The notes: a model not told the origin generated them from the sequence alone. 64,000 bases of DNA from Pseudocalidococcus azoricus BACA0444 (GCF_031729055.1 NZ_JAVMIP010000010.1:1-64000); one strand, 5' to 3'; counted from the stretch's first letter, positions 34,326 to 43,507 are shown. Numbers and translations are program-made.

Positions 34326-36776
34326 ATGATTGATACAAAAATTAGAACCTTTTTGAAAGGTCGTGGCATTCCAGAAATGGATGCTGCAAGGCTTGGTATT
34401 CGCTACGTCACCTACAAAGAGGCTACTACTCAGCTTGGTTTCGGCACTTGTTCTACGAGTCCTGATGGTGTCATTTTCTTTCCCTTTGCGCCAGGCAGTA
34501 AATTTGGGGCTGCCCGAAATTGGTATAACTCCAAAGAGGCTGAAGCGCATCACCTCGCTCAACTTAATGAGTGGCAGACCTCTCAAGGAAAAAAGCAATT
34601 TAAGCACGTTCCCAAATACCTGCTTCCATCAGGTACGAAGGCAGGGGTTCTTTATGATCCCTACACTATTCTGCGCCCTGAAACTCAGCAACCCATAATT
34701 CTTGGGACTGAGGATGTAATCGGGGCAGAGAAGGCAGCTATTCGAGGGATACGGGTTATATCCACATTTGGAGTTTGGCTGGGACTTAAGGCAGATGTGG
34801 AAGCAAGTAAAGACCCTGATTGGCGGCACAGCCTGGAGGGTAAGTTCCCCGCCTATCTCGCAGACAGTGACGCTATTCATAAGCCTTCTGTTGCAGCGGC
34901 GTTAATTCGTACTGGCATTTTGATTAAGTGCCGAATTGGTTGTTTTCCGGCGCAGGGTAAAGACAAAGTTGGCTTTGATGAATGGTTGGACGCTAACCCT
35001 ACGGCTACGGCGGAAACCTTGCAGGCACTTGTCTCAGAAAATGCGATGGGCGTGTTTGAATGGCTCGCAACCTTGCTTCCTTCTCATGTCAACTGGTTAC
35101 AGGAGCGGGGCTATGTTGACACCGAAGCAACCTTAATTGCTGGCAAGGTCAAAGCTGCTATTCTCTCTGAGTTATTCAAACACTATGAAATTGCTGATCT
35201 CCGGGCTAATGGGTTTTATGACAAAGTGCTTAAACCGATTGGCACAAACTTAGAGATACTCAAAAACTATCAACTACAGTCCCAACTGGAAGCTGAAGAG
35301 CCTAAATCCCAACCTCTTGCGGAATTGGTTGTTAACCTGTGTACGCAAGAATGTGAGCTTTATCACGATGCAGAAAAAGAGGTTTACGCCGATGTGATTG
35401 TTGATGGTTGCCGTCACACATATCGGTTACGTTCAGTCGAGTTTAAGCGGTGGGTTGCTCGGCGGCTGCATGAAAATTTTGGGCGTTGCCTTAACTCCGA
35501 TGCCTTTACCGCAGCCCGAACCACGCTAGAAGCTGTGGCGACTTACGAAGGCAAAGAGACTAAAGTATGGCTCCGAGTTGGAGACTATAACGGCAAAATC
35601 TATCTGGATTTGTGTAACGAAAAATGGCAAGCAGTCGAAATTGATACGCAAGGATGGCGGATTGTTGACTGTCCTCCAGTACGATTTTGGCGGCCTAATT
35701 CAATGCTTCCGTTGCCAACTCCTGTTGAAGGTGGAAACTTAGAGGACTTCAAAAAACTAATGGGGCTGGACGCTGACACTCCAGAAGCCAAACGGACTTG
35801 GTTTATCCTCGTTACCTTCTGGATTTATTGTCTAACACCCTTTGGTGATTATCCTATTTTGCTGCTGGCAGCGTGTCGGGGCAGTGGTAAAACAACCATT
35901 ACGGAAGCTATGAAAGGTACGATTGACCCCGGCAAAGCTCCCTTGATTCATATTTCCGGTGATGCCCATAAAGTCGGTGTCGCTGGCTCCCGGCGATGGC
36001 TTATGGCTTACGATAACGTGAGCTATATTTCTGAAGCTGAGAGCGATATTCTTTGTCGAGTTGCCACTGGATTCGGACACAGTACCCGCACGTTATTTGA
36101 GACCGAAGGGGAAACTAACTTCGACTTTTCCAGGCCCCAAGTGATCACTGCAATTGACCATGTTGTAACTCGTGATGACTTGGCAGATCGGCTCTTGATG
36201 GCGCAGTTACCAGAAATTGATAAGTCTAAGCGACTCTCTAAGCAGCATCTCAAAGCCAAGTTAGAGGCAATGAAACCGGGCATATTAGGGGCTTTATTGA
36301 CCCTACTCTCTCAGGCTCTAGCGATTCGGGAAACCTTAGAGGACAAGGATTTACCTCGGCTGGCAGACTACGGCAAATTGGCGATTGCGGCAGAGCGGGC
36401 TTTAGGGATTGACGCTGATACCGAAGAAGGCTTTGTCAAGATTTTCGAGGCAAACCGTGAAATGTCCCGACAGGTGGTTCTGGAATCTTCGCCAGTTGCA
36501 GGAGCAATTATGGGACTAGTTTCAGACCTTCAATCTCATGGGGGCTATGAAGGGACGGCTACTGACCTTTTGAGCGTACTGGAAACCCGTGTTCAGCATG
36601 GCGCAACTAGCCTAAAGTCTTGGACCAAGGCTCCAAACTCCCTAGTTCGGCAACTGAACCGCCTTAAACCCGACCTCAAGGCTTGCGGTATCGAAATCCA
36701 GTTCGGGCGCAACATGAAGACCAACGAGAAGACTATCCATCTTCAAAAATTACTTCCAGAAAGCCGGGAGCAGTAA
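34326..36776 (+). CDS. DUF3854-type primase/helicase replication protein
   Basis: An 816-residue protein. The N-terminal half has a TOPRIM-like DUF3854 domain (EDVIGAEKAAIRGIRVIST, then YLADSDAIHKPSV with an acidic pair). The C-terminal half is a P-loop ATPase with Walker A ACRGSGKTT near residue 517, a Walker B-like LMAYDNVS near 565 and DLADRLLMAQLP after it. This organisation fits self-loading primase-helicases of plasmids and satellites, which start replication at an origin. The repeat array immediately downstream (36796-36970) is a natural candidate for that origin. Intact over its full length, unlike several neighbours. Confidence 0.8.
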   Translation: MIDTKIRTFLKGRGIPEMDAARLGIRYVTYKEATTQLGFGTCSTSPDGVIFFPFAPGSKFGAARNWYNSKEAEAHHLAQLNEWQTSQGKKQFKHVPKYLLPSGTKAGVLYDPYTILRPETQQPIILGTEDVIGAEKAAIRGIRVISTFGVWLGLKADVEASKDPDWRHSLEGKFPAYLADSDAIHKPSVAAALIRTGILIKCRIGCFPAQGKDKVGFDEWLDANPTATAETLQALVSENAMGVFEWLATLLPSHVNWLQERGYVDTEATLIAGKVKAAILSELFKHYEIADLRANGFYDKVLKPIGTNLEILKNYQLQSQLEAEEPKSQPLAELVVNLCTQECELYHDAEKEVYADVIVDGCRHTYRLRSVEFKRWVARRLHENFGRCLNSDAFTAARTTLEAVATYEGKETKVWLRVGDYNGKIYLDLCNEKWQAVEIDTQGWRIVDCPPVRFWRPNSMLPLPTPVEGGNLEDFKKLMGLDADTPEAKRTWFILVTFWIYCLTPFGDYPILLLAACRGSGKTTITEAMKGTIDPGKAPLIHISGDAHKVGVAGSRRWLMAYDNVSYISEAESDILCRVATGFGHSTRTLFETEGETNFDFSRPQVITAIDHVVTRDDLADRLLMAQLPEIDKSKRLSKQHLKAKLEAMKPGILGALLTLLSQALAIRETLEDKDLPRLADYGKLAIAAERALGIDADTEEGFVKIFEANREMSRQVVLESSPVAGAIMGLVSDLQSHGGYEGTATDLLSVLETRVQHGATSLKSWTKAPNSLVRQLNRLKPDLKACGIEIQFGRNMKTNEKTIHLQKLLPESREQ

Positions 36777-36795
36777 GACAGGTAAAAATATCGGA

Positions 36796-36970
36796 AATAT
36801 CGTTAATACCGTTAGTAAATCCCTGAAAGCCTTGCACCATAAGGGTTTCATTCCTAACGGTATTATCGTCAGTCTTAACGATATTGGTTTAAGTATCGTA
36901 AGTTCTGAAAGCTTTGCGGCATATAGTTTCTACGCTTAGTGCATAGCGTTCTAACGATATTAACGATATT
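36796..36970. repeat. Array of TAACG[A/G]TATT repeats, candidate iteron origin
   Basis: Six 10-base units: inverted at 36796 (AATATCGTTA) and 36805 (AATACCGTTA), direct at 36855 (TAACGGTATT), 36876, 36952 and 36961 (TAACGATATT). The first two and the last two overlap by one base, giving TAACGATATTAACGATATT at the right end. The array lies in the gap between primase and helicase genes. It could be a replication origin bound by the element's initiator, or an operator array for the helicase. Confidence 0.7.
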
Positions 36971-37036
36971 TTCACCTGCTTTACTGCTTGGCAGATTGGC
37001 GAACTAACTCGCCTACTTATGCGGATTTGAACAGAC

Positions 37037-38513
37037 GTGGTTTTTCTTATTCATTCAATTCAAGGAAAACCAAGAATAAAACTACGTTCTTATCAAGAGA
37101 AAATCATCAATGAAGTCCACGCTTCGCAATCACGCCGCATTGTGATTTATGCGCCGACAGGTGCGGGGAAAACGGTTATTGCTTGCCGCCTCATCCGAGA
37201 CCTGTTATCTCAAGGTTTACGCATATTGGTCTTGGTGGATCAAGTGACACTAATTGACCAAACTAGCGAAAAGTTGAAGGCATGGAATATTCTGCACGGG
37301 TTCATCAAATCTGGAAAACCGGAAAATTCTGCGCCTCAAATACAGGTGGCAAGTACGCAAACCCTGTCCAGGCGGCACAAGTGGAAAGTACAACCCTTTG
37401 ATGTGGTGATTTTAGATGAGTGCCACACGACTGCATTTAGTCGGGCAGCTAAAACTCTCCGTTCACTGATGCCCAATGCACGTCACATTGGACTGACTGC
37501 AACTCCTTGGCGATCTGCAAAGCACGAAGGCTTAGGGGATGTTTTTGATGAGTTAATTAAAGCCCCCCTCCCTTCTGACCTGATAAATATGGGCTTTCTA
37601 GTGCAGCCTGTATACTACCAGTTAGCTGAGGTCAATTTGAAGGGGGTCAAGGTTAAGTGTGGTGACTATGACCTAAACAGACTTGCGGTTGTATGCAATA
37701 CCCCAGAGCAGGTGAAACTGGCTATCAGTGAGTATCAGAGACTCGCCTTTAACCGACCTGCAATATTTCGCTGTCAATATTGAACACGCTGAAGCACTTG
37801 CAGAGGAAGCTAGACGGCAAGGGATAAAAGCACAGGCAATTACAAGCCTAACTGCGCCTAAAGATAGGGAGAAATTTCTAGGTGACTATGCTTCTGGTCA
37901 TCTCACATTTCTAGCTAGTTGTGGCTGTCTCAGTGTTGGTTTTGATGCACCTCATGCCTCTGTAGTGTTGATGTGCCGCCCAACAAAATCCCTGATTGTG
38001 TACTTACAGCAGCTAGGACGAGTTCTGCGTCCATCGCTAGGGAAAAAAGATGCTCTGGTGTTGGATTTTGCTGGGAATGTGTTTGCACACGGTCGTGTGG
38101 AAGATATTAAAGATATTGCGCTAGATCATGGGGGAGTTGCCCCTAAAGGTACTGGAAAACCACCAATTAAGCTTTGCCCGACTAGCCAAAAAGATCGGGA
38201 CGGTAAAGTTGGTTGCAGTGCTCTCGTTCCTCTGTTTAGTTCTCAGTGCCGACATTGTGGTTATCTTTTTGGGAAACAAAAGGCAACTCCAACGGGACAG
38301 CTTCAGCAAGCTACCAACAATAAGGCAGCTATTAGGCAGTTTTTTGCGGTCGCCAAACAGCAGGGAAAAGATAAGCGATGGCTTTATGCCAAGTTGCACA
38401 GCCTCTCAAACCTTACTCAATCTGATTTTGAGTTGTACGGAACCTTGAGGGGTTACAAGAAGCCAAAGGGATGGGCATACTACCAGATGCAGGAGTTAAA
38501 ACAGAGAGCTTAG
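37037..38513 (+). pseudogene. SF2 DEAD/DEAH helicase (RadD-like) with a frameshift
   Basis: The first frame (37037 to about 37783, GTG start) has motif I APTGAGKTV, DECH and the SAT-equivalent TATP. The second frame (37728-38513) carries the C-terminal domain: SVGFDAPHASVV, QQLGRVLRPS (motif VI) and a zinc knuckle (CPTS...CSAL...CRHC). The two join near 37760-37770, where RPAIF should lead into AVNIEHAEALAEE; a change of one or two bases in the ATATTTC stretch would fix it. The combined protein would be about 490 aa. It could work in replication or repair of the element. Genuine decay and sequencing error both remain possible. Confidence 0.8.
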
Positions 38514-38530
38514 GAGTGTTTTTATAACTG

Positions 38531-38555
38531 AGTAGGTACTGGTTTTGTGCCTACT
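38531..38555 (+). terminator. Hairpin after the helicase gene
   Basis: AGTAGGTAC and GTGCCTACT can form a 9-bp stem (one T-G pair) around a 7-base loop, starting 17 bases after the helicase stop. No T-run follows, so it could be a processing or stability hairpin rather than a true intrinsic terminator. Confidence 0.4.
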
Positions 38556-38801
38556 TGGTATGAACACCCTTAATGTATTTAGTCCATGCAAAAAAGTAAA
38601 TCAGCGTGGACTTTCGTTTTACAGCACTTTCGGCATCTATTTGGTACATTCAAGCCTTGAATCTAATTCAAAACAGGGGTGTAGCACCTTAAGCTGTACC
38701 AGTCCAATATCGAATCCGCTGTATCTCTGCGCTGTAAGACACGAAATTGAATGTGACGCACATACTCCCTAAACTTGAAGTTGAGTGATAAGTATAAATA
38801 C

Positions 38802-39017
38802 TTACTCTTTGTTTTGTGCAGCTAGTTCCCGATCAACTGCTTCTTTTAGAACTTTCCGCAACCAAGTCAGTCTTTCGGCGGTTGGTAGCGAATAGACATA
38901 ATTGCCTACAGATTGACCGACACGCACACTAATCGGTTTGGGATACCAAGACTCATCAGGTTTTGCGCCTGGCGTATAACGTGGCTTGAGATTGCGGTTT
39001 TGTGGTCTATCTGACAT
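38802..39017 (-). CDS. Small basic island protein of unknown function
   Basis: A 71-residue protein starting MSDRPQNRNLKPRYTPGAK. It is basic at the N-terminus, with a possible helical C-terminal half (TAERLTWLRKVLKEAVDRELA). The pattern KPISVRVGQSVGNYV might be the strand of a ribbon-helix-helix-like fold, so a DNA-binding regulator is possible. It is divergent from the SWIM gene, and the shared 200-base gap contains the three TATGTNACATA palindromes; it could be the repressor that binds them. ATG 39017 is preferred over ATG 39026. Confidence 0.5.
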   Translation of the reverse strand: MSDRPQNRNLKPRYTPGAKPDESWYPKPISVRVGQSVGNYVYSLPTAERLTWLRKVLKEAVDRELAAQNKE

Positions 39018-39058
39018 GACATTCATTAGTTCAACAACTTCACTCTACACTAGAACTC

Positions 39059-39150
39059 AATGTTACATAGAGATAAGCTGTGGTTATCCATTCTCGTATG
39101 TTACATAGAAAATGCTAATATTCAAATCATTAATTCTCTATGTCACATAG
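39059..39150. promoter_or_regulatory. Three TATGTNACATA palindromes, probable operators
   Basis: Copies at 39059-39070 (first base changed), 39097-39108 and 39138-39150, each followed by G or GA, with centres 38 and 42 bases apart. They lie between two divergent island genes. The size and symmetry suit a dimeric repressor. Confidence 0.65.
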
Positions 39151-39233
39151 TAGATAATAAGGATATAAACAAAGAGAGCGCAAGTCGCCAAACTAGAACG
39201 CTCTCTCTACCCCAAGTAAGAGGTCTTTATATT

Positions 39234-39695
39234 ATGTCTGCTAATTTCTCTGGTATTCAAGTCGCTAAATCTGCACAGGATTTGATCTACTCCGTATCTA
39301 ATGCCATTCGTATCTTGGGACGCAAATATAACGCTCTCAAGGTTCAAGTCTGGTTCAACTGCGTTTATGTCTGGGCTAAGGGTCAAGTTTCCCGCCTTGT
39401 CAGCAAGTCTAAATTTCGGCATCAGTTTGTAGATTTCCGCAAAGCTGGCAGCAAGGTTTTGGAAGTTACTAAGGACTTATTTGAACCGAACACTTACCAC
39501 GTTTACAACCCTGTTAAAGATTCTCGTCACCACGTCACTATTGAGCGTTCCCATAAGTCACCGCTGCAATGTACCTGTGAGGACTATAACAGCCAACTTC
39601 AGGTCTTGGGTAAGGGTGTCTGTAAGCATGGCTACGCTATTTTATCTGAGCTTGGGTACTCATCCCTTGCGGACTATTTAGGCGTAACAAGCTAA
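39234..39695 (+). CDS. SWIM zinc-finger protein
   Basis: A 153-residue protein with a C-terminal SWIM signature CTCEDY...GVCKHGYAI (CxC...CxH), a zinc-binding fold used for nucleic acid or protein contacts. The N-terminal half is predicted helical and basic (SNAIRILGRKYNALKVQVW). ATG 39234 has AGAGG upstream; the frame is open further upstream, but that part spans the operator array. SWIM proteins occur with Rad51 paralogues and MULE transposases; here a role in element replication or recombination is suggested by the neighbours (SF2 helicase, Rad52-like). Confidence 0.72.
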   Translation: MSANFSGIQVAKSAQDLIYSVSNAIRILGRKYNALKVQVWFNCVYVWAKGQVSRLVSKSKFRHQFVDFRKAGSKVLEVTKDLFEPNTYHVYNPVKDSRHHVTIERSHKSPLQCTCEDYNSQLQVLGKGVCKHGYAILSELGYSSLADYLGVTS

Positions 39696-39771
39696 AGCAA
39701 TTCAGACAGTCAGGGGATGCTGCTAAATCCCCATCGCTACACCCACCTAGTTTTTTAAGGATTAAACGATC

Positions 39772-39948
39772 ATGACTTATTCGCAATATCTGGATCGGCT
39801 TCGTGAACAGCAAGATGAGGATCGGGCTAAGGCTGAGATGGATCAAGATTTTGATTGGCTTTGTGAAAATAAACCGATTGATGACCCTGACCCGATTCTG
39901 CACCCTGATTTATTCGATGAGAACGGCAATTTGATTGATGAGTGGTAA
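39772..39948 (+). CDS. Very acidic 58-residue island protein
   Basis: ATG 39772 to TAA 39948. The product has 18 Asp/Glu and 5 Lys/Arg in 58 residues (net about -13), e.g. DEDRAKAEMDQDFDW and DDPDPILHPDLFDENG. AAGG lies about ten bases before the start. It follows the SWIM gene by 76 bases in the same direction. Small acidic proteins on mobile elements can act as DNA mimics or anti-restriction factors; here that is only a possibility. No family recognised. Confidence 0.5.
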   Translation: MTYSQYLDRLREQQDEDRAKAEMDQDFDWLCENKPIDDPDPILHPDLFDENGNLIDEW

Positions 39949-40039
39949 CTAACTGTAGAGCTTTGCTCGTGCATAGCTGCCTCTGGGGATGGGCTTAAAT
40001 CCCCGCCTAAATTGCCCTACAACTACTGGAGAATCACCA

Positions 40040-40448
40040 ATGAACGCAACATTACCTAATGTCAATCCTGAAGCCTTAGAACCGCCTATAATGCCTGGAG
40101 AATGGTCACTGAAACAAATTGAATCTGCGCTGAGTCGTCCACTGCCTCAATGTCTGTTAGCGCAGCGCAAACAAGGTGGCACGACGTTAACCTATATCCC
40201 CTGGCATACTGCCAATAAAATCCTGTCGAAATACTGCCCAGGTTGGACGTGGCAGATTACACAGATTCAGTTATCTGACAGTCGCTTGTTTATGGTCGAG
40301 CAGTGATGGGTTAATTGTCCGGTCTGCTACGGGGACTGAGAGCTTAGATTGTAGTTCCTATGGTGATCCATCTAGCAACGCTGAATCTATGGCATTTAGG
40401 AGGGCTTGCGCTCGGTTTGGCTTAGGGCTGTATCTTTACGACAAGTAA
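40040..40448 (+). pseudogene. Rad52/22-like single-strand annealing protein, frameshifted
   Basis: The first frame from ATG 40040 gives LSRPLPQCLLAQRKQGGTTL, YIPWHTANKILSKYCPGW, then WQITQIQLSDSRLFMVEQ and stops at TGA 40304-40306. The family C-terminus continues one frame over: LDCSSYGDPSSNAESMAFR, then RACARFGLGLYLYDK, ending at TAA 40446-40448. About six residues also seem to be missing at the junction, so a small deletion with a net one-base shift is likely. Such proteins anneal DNA strands in phage and plasmid recombination. The C-terminal half still looks conserved, pointing to a recent break. Confidence 0.75.
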
Positions 40449-41107
40449 TCACTTCGGGCCTGGGTAAGCCTAAAAACTGCCGATGTTGTTTGTTGAGGGT
40501 TGAATCTAAAATTAGAAGACGAAGTAGGTTTATTTCTAAATGCAAACCACCATACTCCAAAGATACTAACAACTATAATAAGTGAGAGAATAGTTATTAA
40601 TTTAATATTATTAAAATTTTCTAATCCTTCTTCAAAATAATTACTCAACTCCTCTGATAATCTAGCAATACAACTTTCCATTACATCTACCACATGATCT
40701 TTTGCTTGCATAAATCTCTTGCGGTATAACTCAAGTTGCTTGTCGTTCCTTGTGTAATTGGTAAATTCAACTCCAGTATTTTGAAATTTAACACAACTAT
40801 TCCAGAGTTTTTCACGTTCTTCCTTCAATAATTTCCTAAGCCATCCAATCTTTAATTTTTTTCGAAAAAGAACTGATATAAAGAATTTAAAAGCACCATC
40901 TCCATAAAAATCATTTATAATTTTCTCGCAATCTATAATCGCTTTGTCAAATACAAAGACTACAGAATATGGACTAAATTGATCAATAACACATTTCAAT
41001 TCGCTTTCACCATAATCTCCTTGCACTTTTTCGTACAAGAAAAACTTAGAAAAATCGTCACCTAATTTCGTAACAACATCCGCAATGTCGTCTGCTAATT
41101 TGTTCAT
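40436..41107 (-). CDS. Island membrane-anchored helical protein of unknown function
   Basis: A 223-residue protein, soluble and charged for about 165 residues, then one membrane helix (LITILSLIIVVSIFGVWWFAF) and a 30-residue polar tail. The last codons overlap the end of the Rad52-like remnant on the other strand. No catalytic motif is visible. It lies in the cargo section, on the same strand as the 441-aa protein, and is more AT-rich than the host genes. A membrane effector or sensor is conceivable, without direct evidence. Confidence 0.6.
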   Translation of the reverse strand: MNKLADDIADVVTKLGDDFSKFFLYEKVQGDYGESELKCVIDQFSPYSVVFVFDKAIIDCEKIINDFYGDGAFKFFISVLFRKKLKIGWLRKLLKEEREKLWNSCVKFQNTGVEFTNYTRNDKQLELYRKRFMQAKDHVVDVMESCIARLSEELSNYFEEGLENFNNIKLITILSLIIVVSIFGVWWFAFRNKPTSSSNFRFNPQQTTSAVFRLTQARSDYLS

Positions 41108-41578
41108 TAGTACTTACTTCTCAATGAAAGTCTCTCTACTTAAACATATATCTATTTTTTTCGAAATCTAGCATGGTTCTCTAGCTGATCTTTTTATTAT
41201 TTGGTTTTACTTAATTATTCATTTGTACTTCTTAACTATCTAATGCACACCTTTCAGACTAGAGTTACAGATGCCTTTTTCTAAAAATGTGAGTGTCTGT
41301 GCAATTTATAGTATGCAGCCTCTACTAGCGGTAATGAGTCGGTGTCATAGTTTAGTGCTGCGGCATAGTTTGGACACTCTCGTTTATAAAGCCTGTTTGA
41401 TTGTATGGCACAAATAAGATAATTGCTATGCACAATAGGGTAATAGAATTGGCATTGATTAGGCTCAAATATCTTTTATAACTTGCCAATTAAATGAATT
41501 CCCCTAGTTCTACCTATGGATAAACCAAAAGCAAAATTACATGAAGCTCTCCAAAATTCTCATTACCGCTGAAAATGC
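41108..41578. other. AT-rich intergenic region in island cargo
   Basis: About 470 bases between two leftward genes. It should carry the promoter of the 223-aa gene. Two similar words, TGTCATAGTTT and GGCATAGTTT, lie near 41345-41375; otherwise nothing is recognised. Confidence 0.35.
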
Positions 41579-42904
41579 TTAGAGTTTAGTAAATTGAATA
41601 CCATGATCACCTGGGTAATGACTTTGGTGCAAGTTACGTCCAAACCAAATTTCGTCTGGTATGCGTTCGGGAAAAGCAGTACAAGCTCTATAGGGGTTAT
41701 TAGAGTCTGATTCGGATAGATGTAAACAATTTGAACAAACTGGACTAAATCTGTACTGTTCTACATCTAAGTTCTTTCCAGCAGGTAATTGAGGAGGTGC
41801 AGAATAAATTTGTCTATAAGTGCCTGTGTATTCTAGAAGTATTGATGCGCCAAAACTGGAGCTTCCATACAAGTTAGAATTTTCAGCTAAAAAGTCTTGA
41901 ATAACTTTTATCGTTTTTCTTAGGTATTCGATGGATTTTTCTAAATTCTCCTTTTCTTTTCTCCTTGCGTCATTTAAATCACCTGAAAGATACTCACTTT
42001 CGATTTTCTCTTCTAGTTGATGAATTGACTTTCTCAGGCCAGAATTAATTGCTTTTCCTAACTCATAGGCAAGCTTACGATTATGCACATGAACTTCACG
42101 CACCGTTGCAACGAGCTTGGCTCCCTGTAAGACAACCAAATCAGGAGCATCTTTGAGTAATGTGCCTAAAACTCCTCCGGTGACTCCTCCTATAAGAGCA
42201 CCCCCTCCAATAATGACTGCTACCCCACCAGCCATTCCAAAGCCACCTACTGCAATAGCACCCCCACCTAATGCAGCTAAAACAGAACTTGTAGCGGCAG
42301 CCCCATAGAGTCCAGCAGGAGCCAACAAGCCCACTACAGCAGGTATTGCAAAAGGAGCTAAAAGCGCAAAAAGTGCCGCACCAACAAGCAACCACCAAAA
42401 AAGATTTCCACCTCCTTTTATTCCTTTAATTGCTTCTTCAAAGAAGTCTTTTAGGCGCAGACATGAAACAGGATCAAGGCAAAGATATTCAGAAATGTAT
42501 TTGATTTCTTCTATCCAGCAATCATCTGTAAAGAAGTTTCCACGATCAGCCTTGAGATTTTCATACTCTTTATTGTTGCAATCATCCTTTTCAAAAATAA
42601 AATAAGGGTTAAATACGATCAATTCAATAAGAATTGTGATTCTATCAATGAGCCTTGATTGATGCTTTAGTAATTCATTTGAATAATCGAATAAATGTTC
42701 TTCATCTAATGAATTTACTTTCTTGTTGGCAAGGCTAGCTAGAAATTCTTCAATATAATTCTTCCAATTTTTTGCCCAAGTTTTTTTAAGCCTTCTTATG
42801 TTTATGTTTTCTTCTCTTTCTACATCCTGTAGAGTTAGATAATACTGATAACTAGACATTACTAGGTATTCTTGCCAATCCAACTTAAATAGGTTACTGT
42901 CCAT
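41579..42904 (-). CDS. Glycine-zipper membrane protein with C-terminal Cys knuckle
   Basis: A 441-residue protein. Residues 1-165 are helical and charged. Residues ~166-250 are hydrophobic and glycine/alanine-rich (LFWWLLVGAALFALLAPFAI, then GGGAIAVGGFGMAGGVAVIIGGG), like glycine-zipper segments that insert into membranes. A long coiled-coil-like region follows (to ~345). The C-terminus has CSNCLHL...CTAFPERIPDEIW, then SHYPGDHGIQF, the same Cys motif as the 73-aa protein at 13796-14017. A pore-forming or membrane-perturbing effector with a regulatory zinc tail is a reasonable guess, but no function is known to me. Confidence 0.65.
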   Translation of the reverse strand: MDSNLFKLDWQEYLVMSSYQYYLTLQDVEREENINIRRLKKTWAKNWKNYIEEFLASLANKKVNSLDEEHLFDYSNELLKHQSRLIDRITILIELIVFNPYFIFEKDDCNNKEYENLKADRGNFFTDDCWIEEIKYISEYLCLDPVSCLRLKDFFEEAIKGIKGGGNLFWWLLVGAALFALLAPFAIPAVVGLLAPAGLYGAAATSSVLAALGGGAIAVGGFGMAGGVAVIIGGGALIGGVTGGVLGTLLKDAPDLVVLQGAKLVATVREVHVHNRKLAYELGKAINSGLRKSIHQLEEKIESEYLSGDLNDARRKEKENLEKSIEYLRKTIKVIQDFLAENSNLYGSSSFGASILLEYTGTYRQIYSAPPQLPAGKNLDVEQYRFSPVCSNCLHLSESDSNNPYRACTAFPERIPDEIWFGRNLHQSHYPGDHGIQFTKL

Positions 42905-42938
42905 GTTTTAATTTCCTCGCCAATTATCTGCTTACTTT

Positions 42939-43325
42939 CTAAATCCTTGGAGTTACGAGTACCCCAAATGCTCTAATCATTGCTGACTCACCACCCCAAG
43001 CCCTTCTCACGTTTTCAGGGTCAAGTATTCGATAATTTCCAAATACATTGTTGCGTTGTAGTCTCCAGCCATGAATATTCCCTAAATCAGTCCAAAATAC
43101 ATAGCCTCCCATTGTAGGCATTGGAATATTGGGTAGTTCTCCTAAGCTCTCAAGTAGTCTTCCTATGGCTTGCGGGTCTTCCGCTAATCGAGTCAAAGCC
43201 TGTAAAGCTATAAGCTGTGTCATTTTATACATTTTTTGCTGCAATGATTTAAGTGAGGTTCTCAAAACTACAATCATCCTAGATAAGTTATTTGGGTAGC
43301 ATGGTAGTTCATTAAACAAAATCAA
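42939..43325 (-). CDS. Small island protein of unknown function
   Basis: Up to 128 residues, with possible internal starts at 43232 and 43223 (MTQLIALQALTRLAEDPQAI). The C-terminal part is compact and aromatic (GYVFWTDLGNIHGWRLQRNN, then YRILDPENVRRAWGG), looking like a small folded domain. It lies 35 bases upstream of the 441-aa gene on the same strand, so the two probably form a unit and might be partners. No family recognised. Confidence 0.55.
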   Translation of the reverse strand: MILFNELPCYPNNLSRMIVVLRTSLKSLQQKMYKMTQLIALQALTRLAEDPQAIGRLLESLGELPNIPMPTMGGYVFWTDLGNIHGWRLQRNNVFGNYRILDPENVRRAWGGESAMIRAFGVLVTPRI

Positions 43326-43507
43326 CTTAAATATTTTTAAGAATTTAGTAGTTTTATTAAGGATTTTGGTGTTTCTTTGCGCTTAAAAGATGTCTATAGG
43401 ATGTACATCTTTGTCAAGCAGTGGAATTTCGGTAGTTATACGGTATGTGGTCTCTTGCCGCTTAGTTCATACTTCACAGCAAACCTCTAGTAACGGTTAT
43501 AAGAATT

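Noticed and set aside
36796-36970. CRISPR array interpretation of the TAACGATATT repeats
   Set aside because: The units are 10 bases, in both orientations and irregularly spaced, unlike a CRISPR array.
38545-38772. 75-aa plus-strand frame after the helicase
   Set aside because: No recognisable features and an improbable amino acid pattern; treated as non-coding, with only a hairpin called.
42117-42398. Frames antisense to or overlapping the glycine-zipper region of the 441-aa gene
   Set aside because: Low-complexity Gly/Ala codons leave other frames open by chance.
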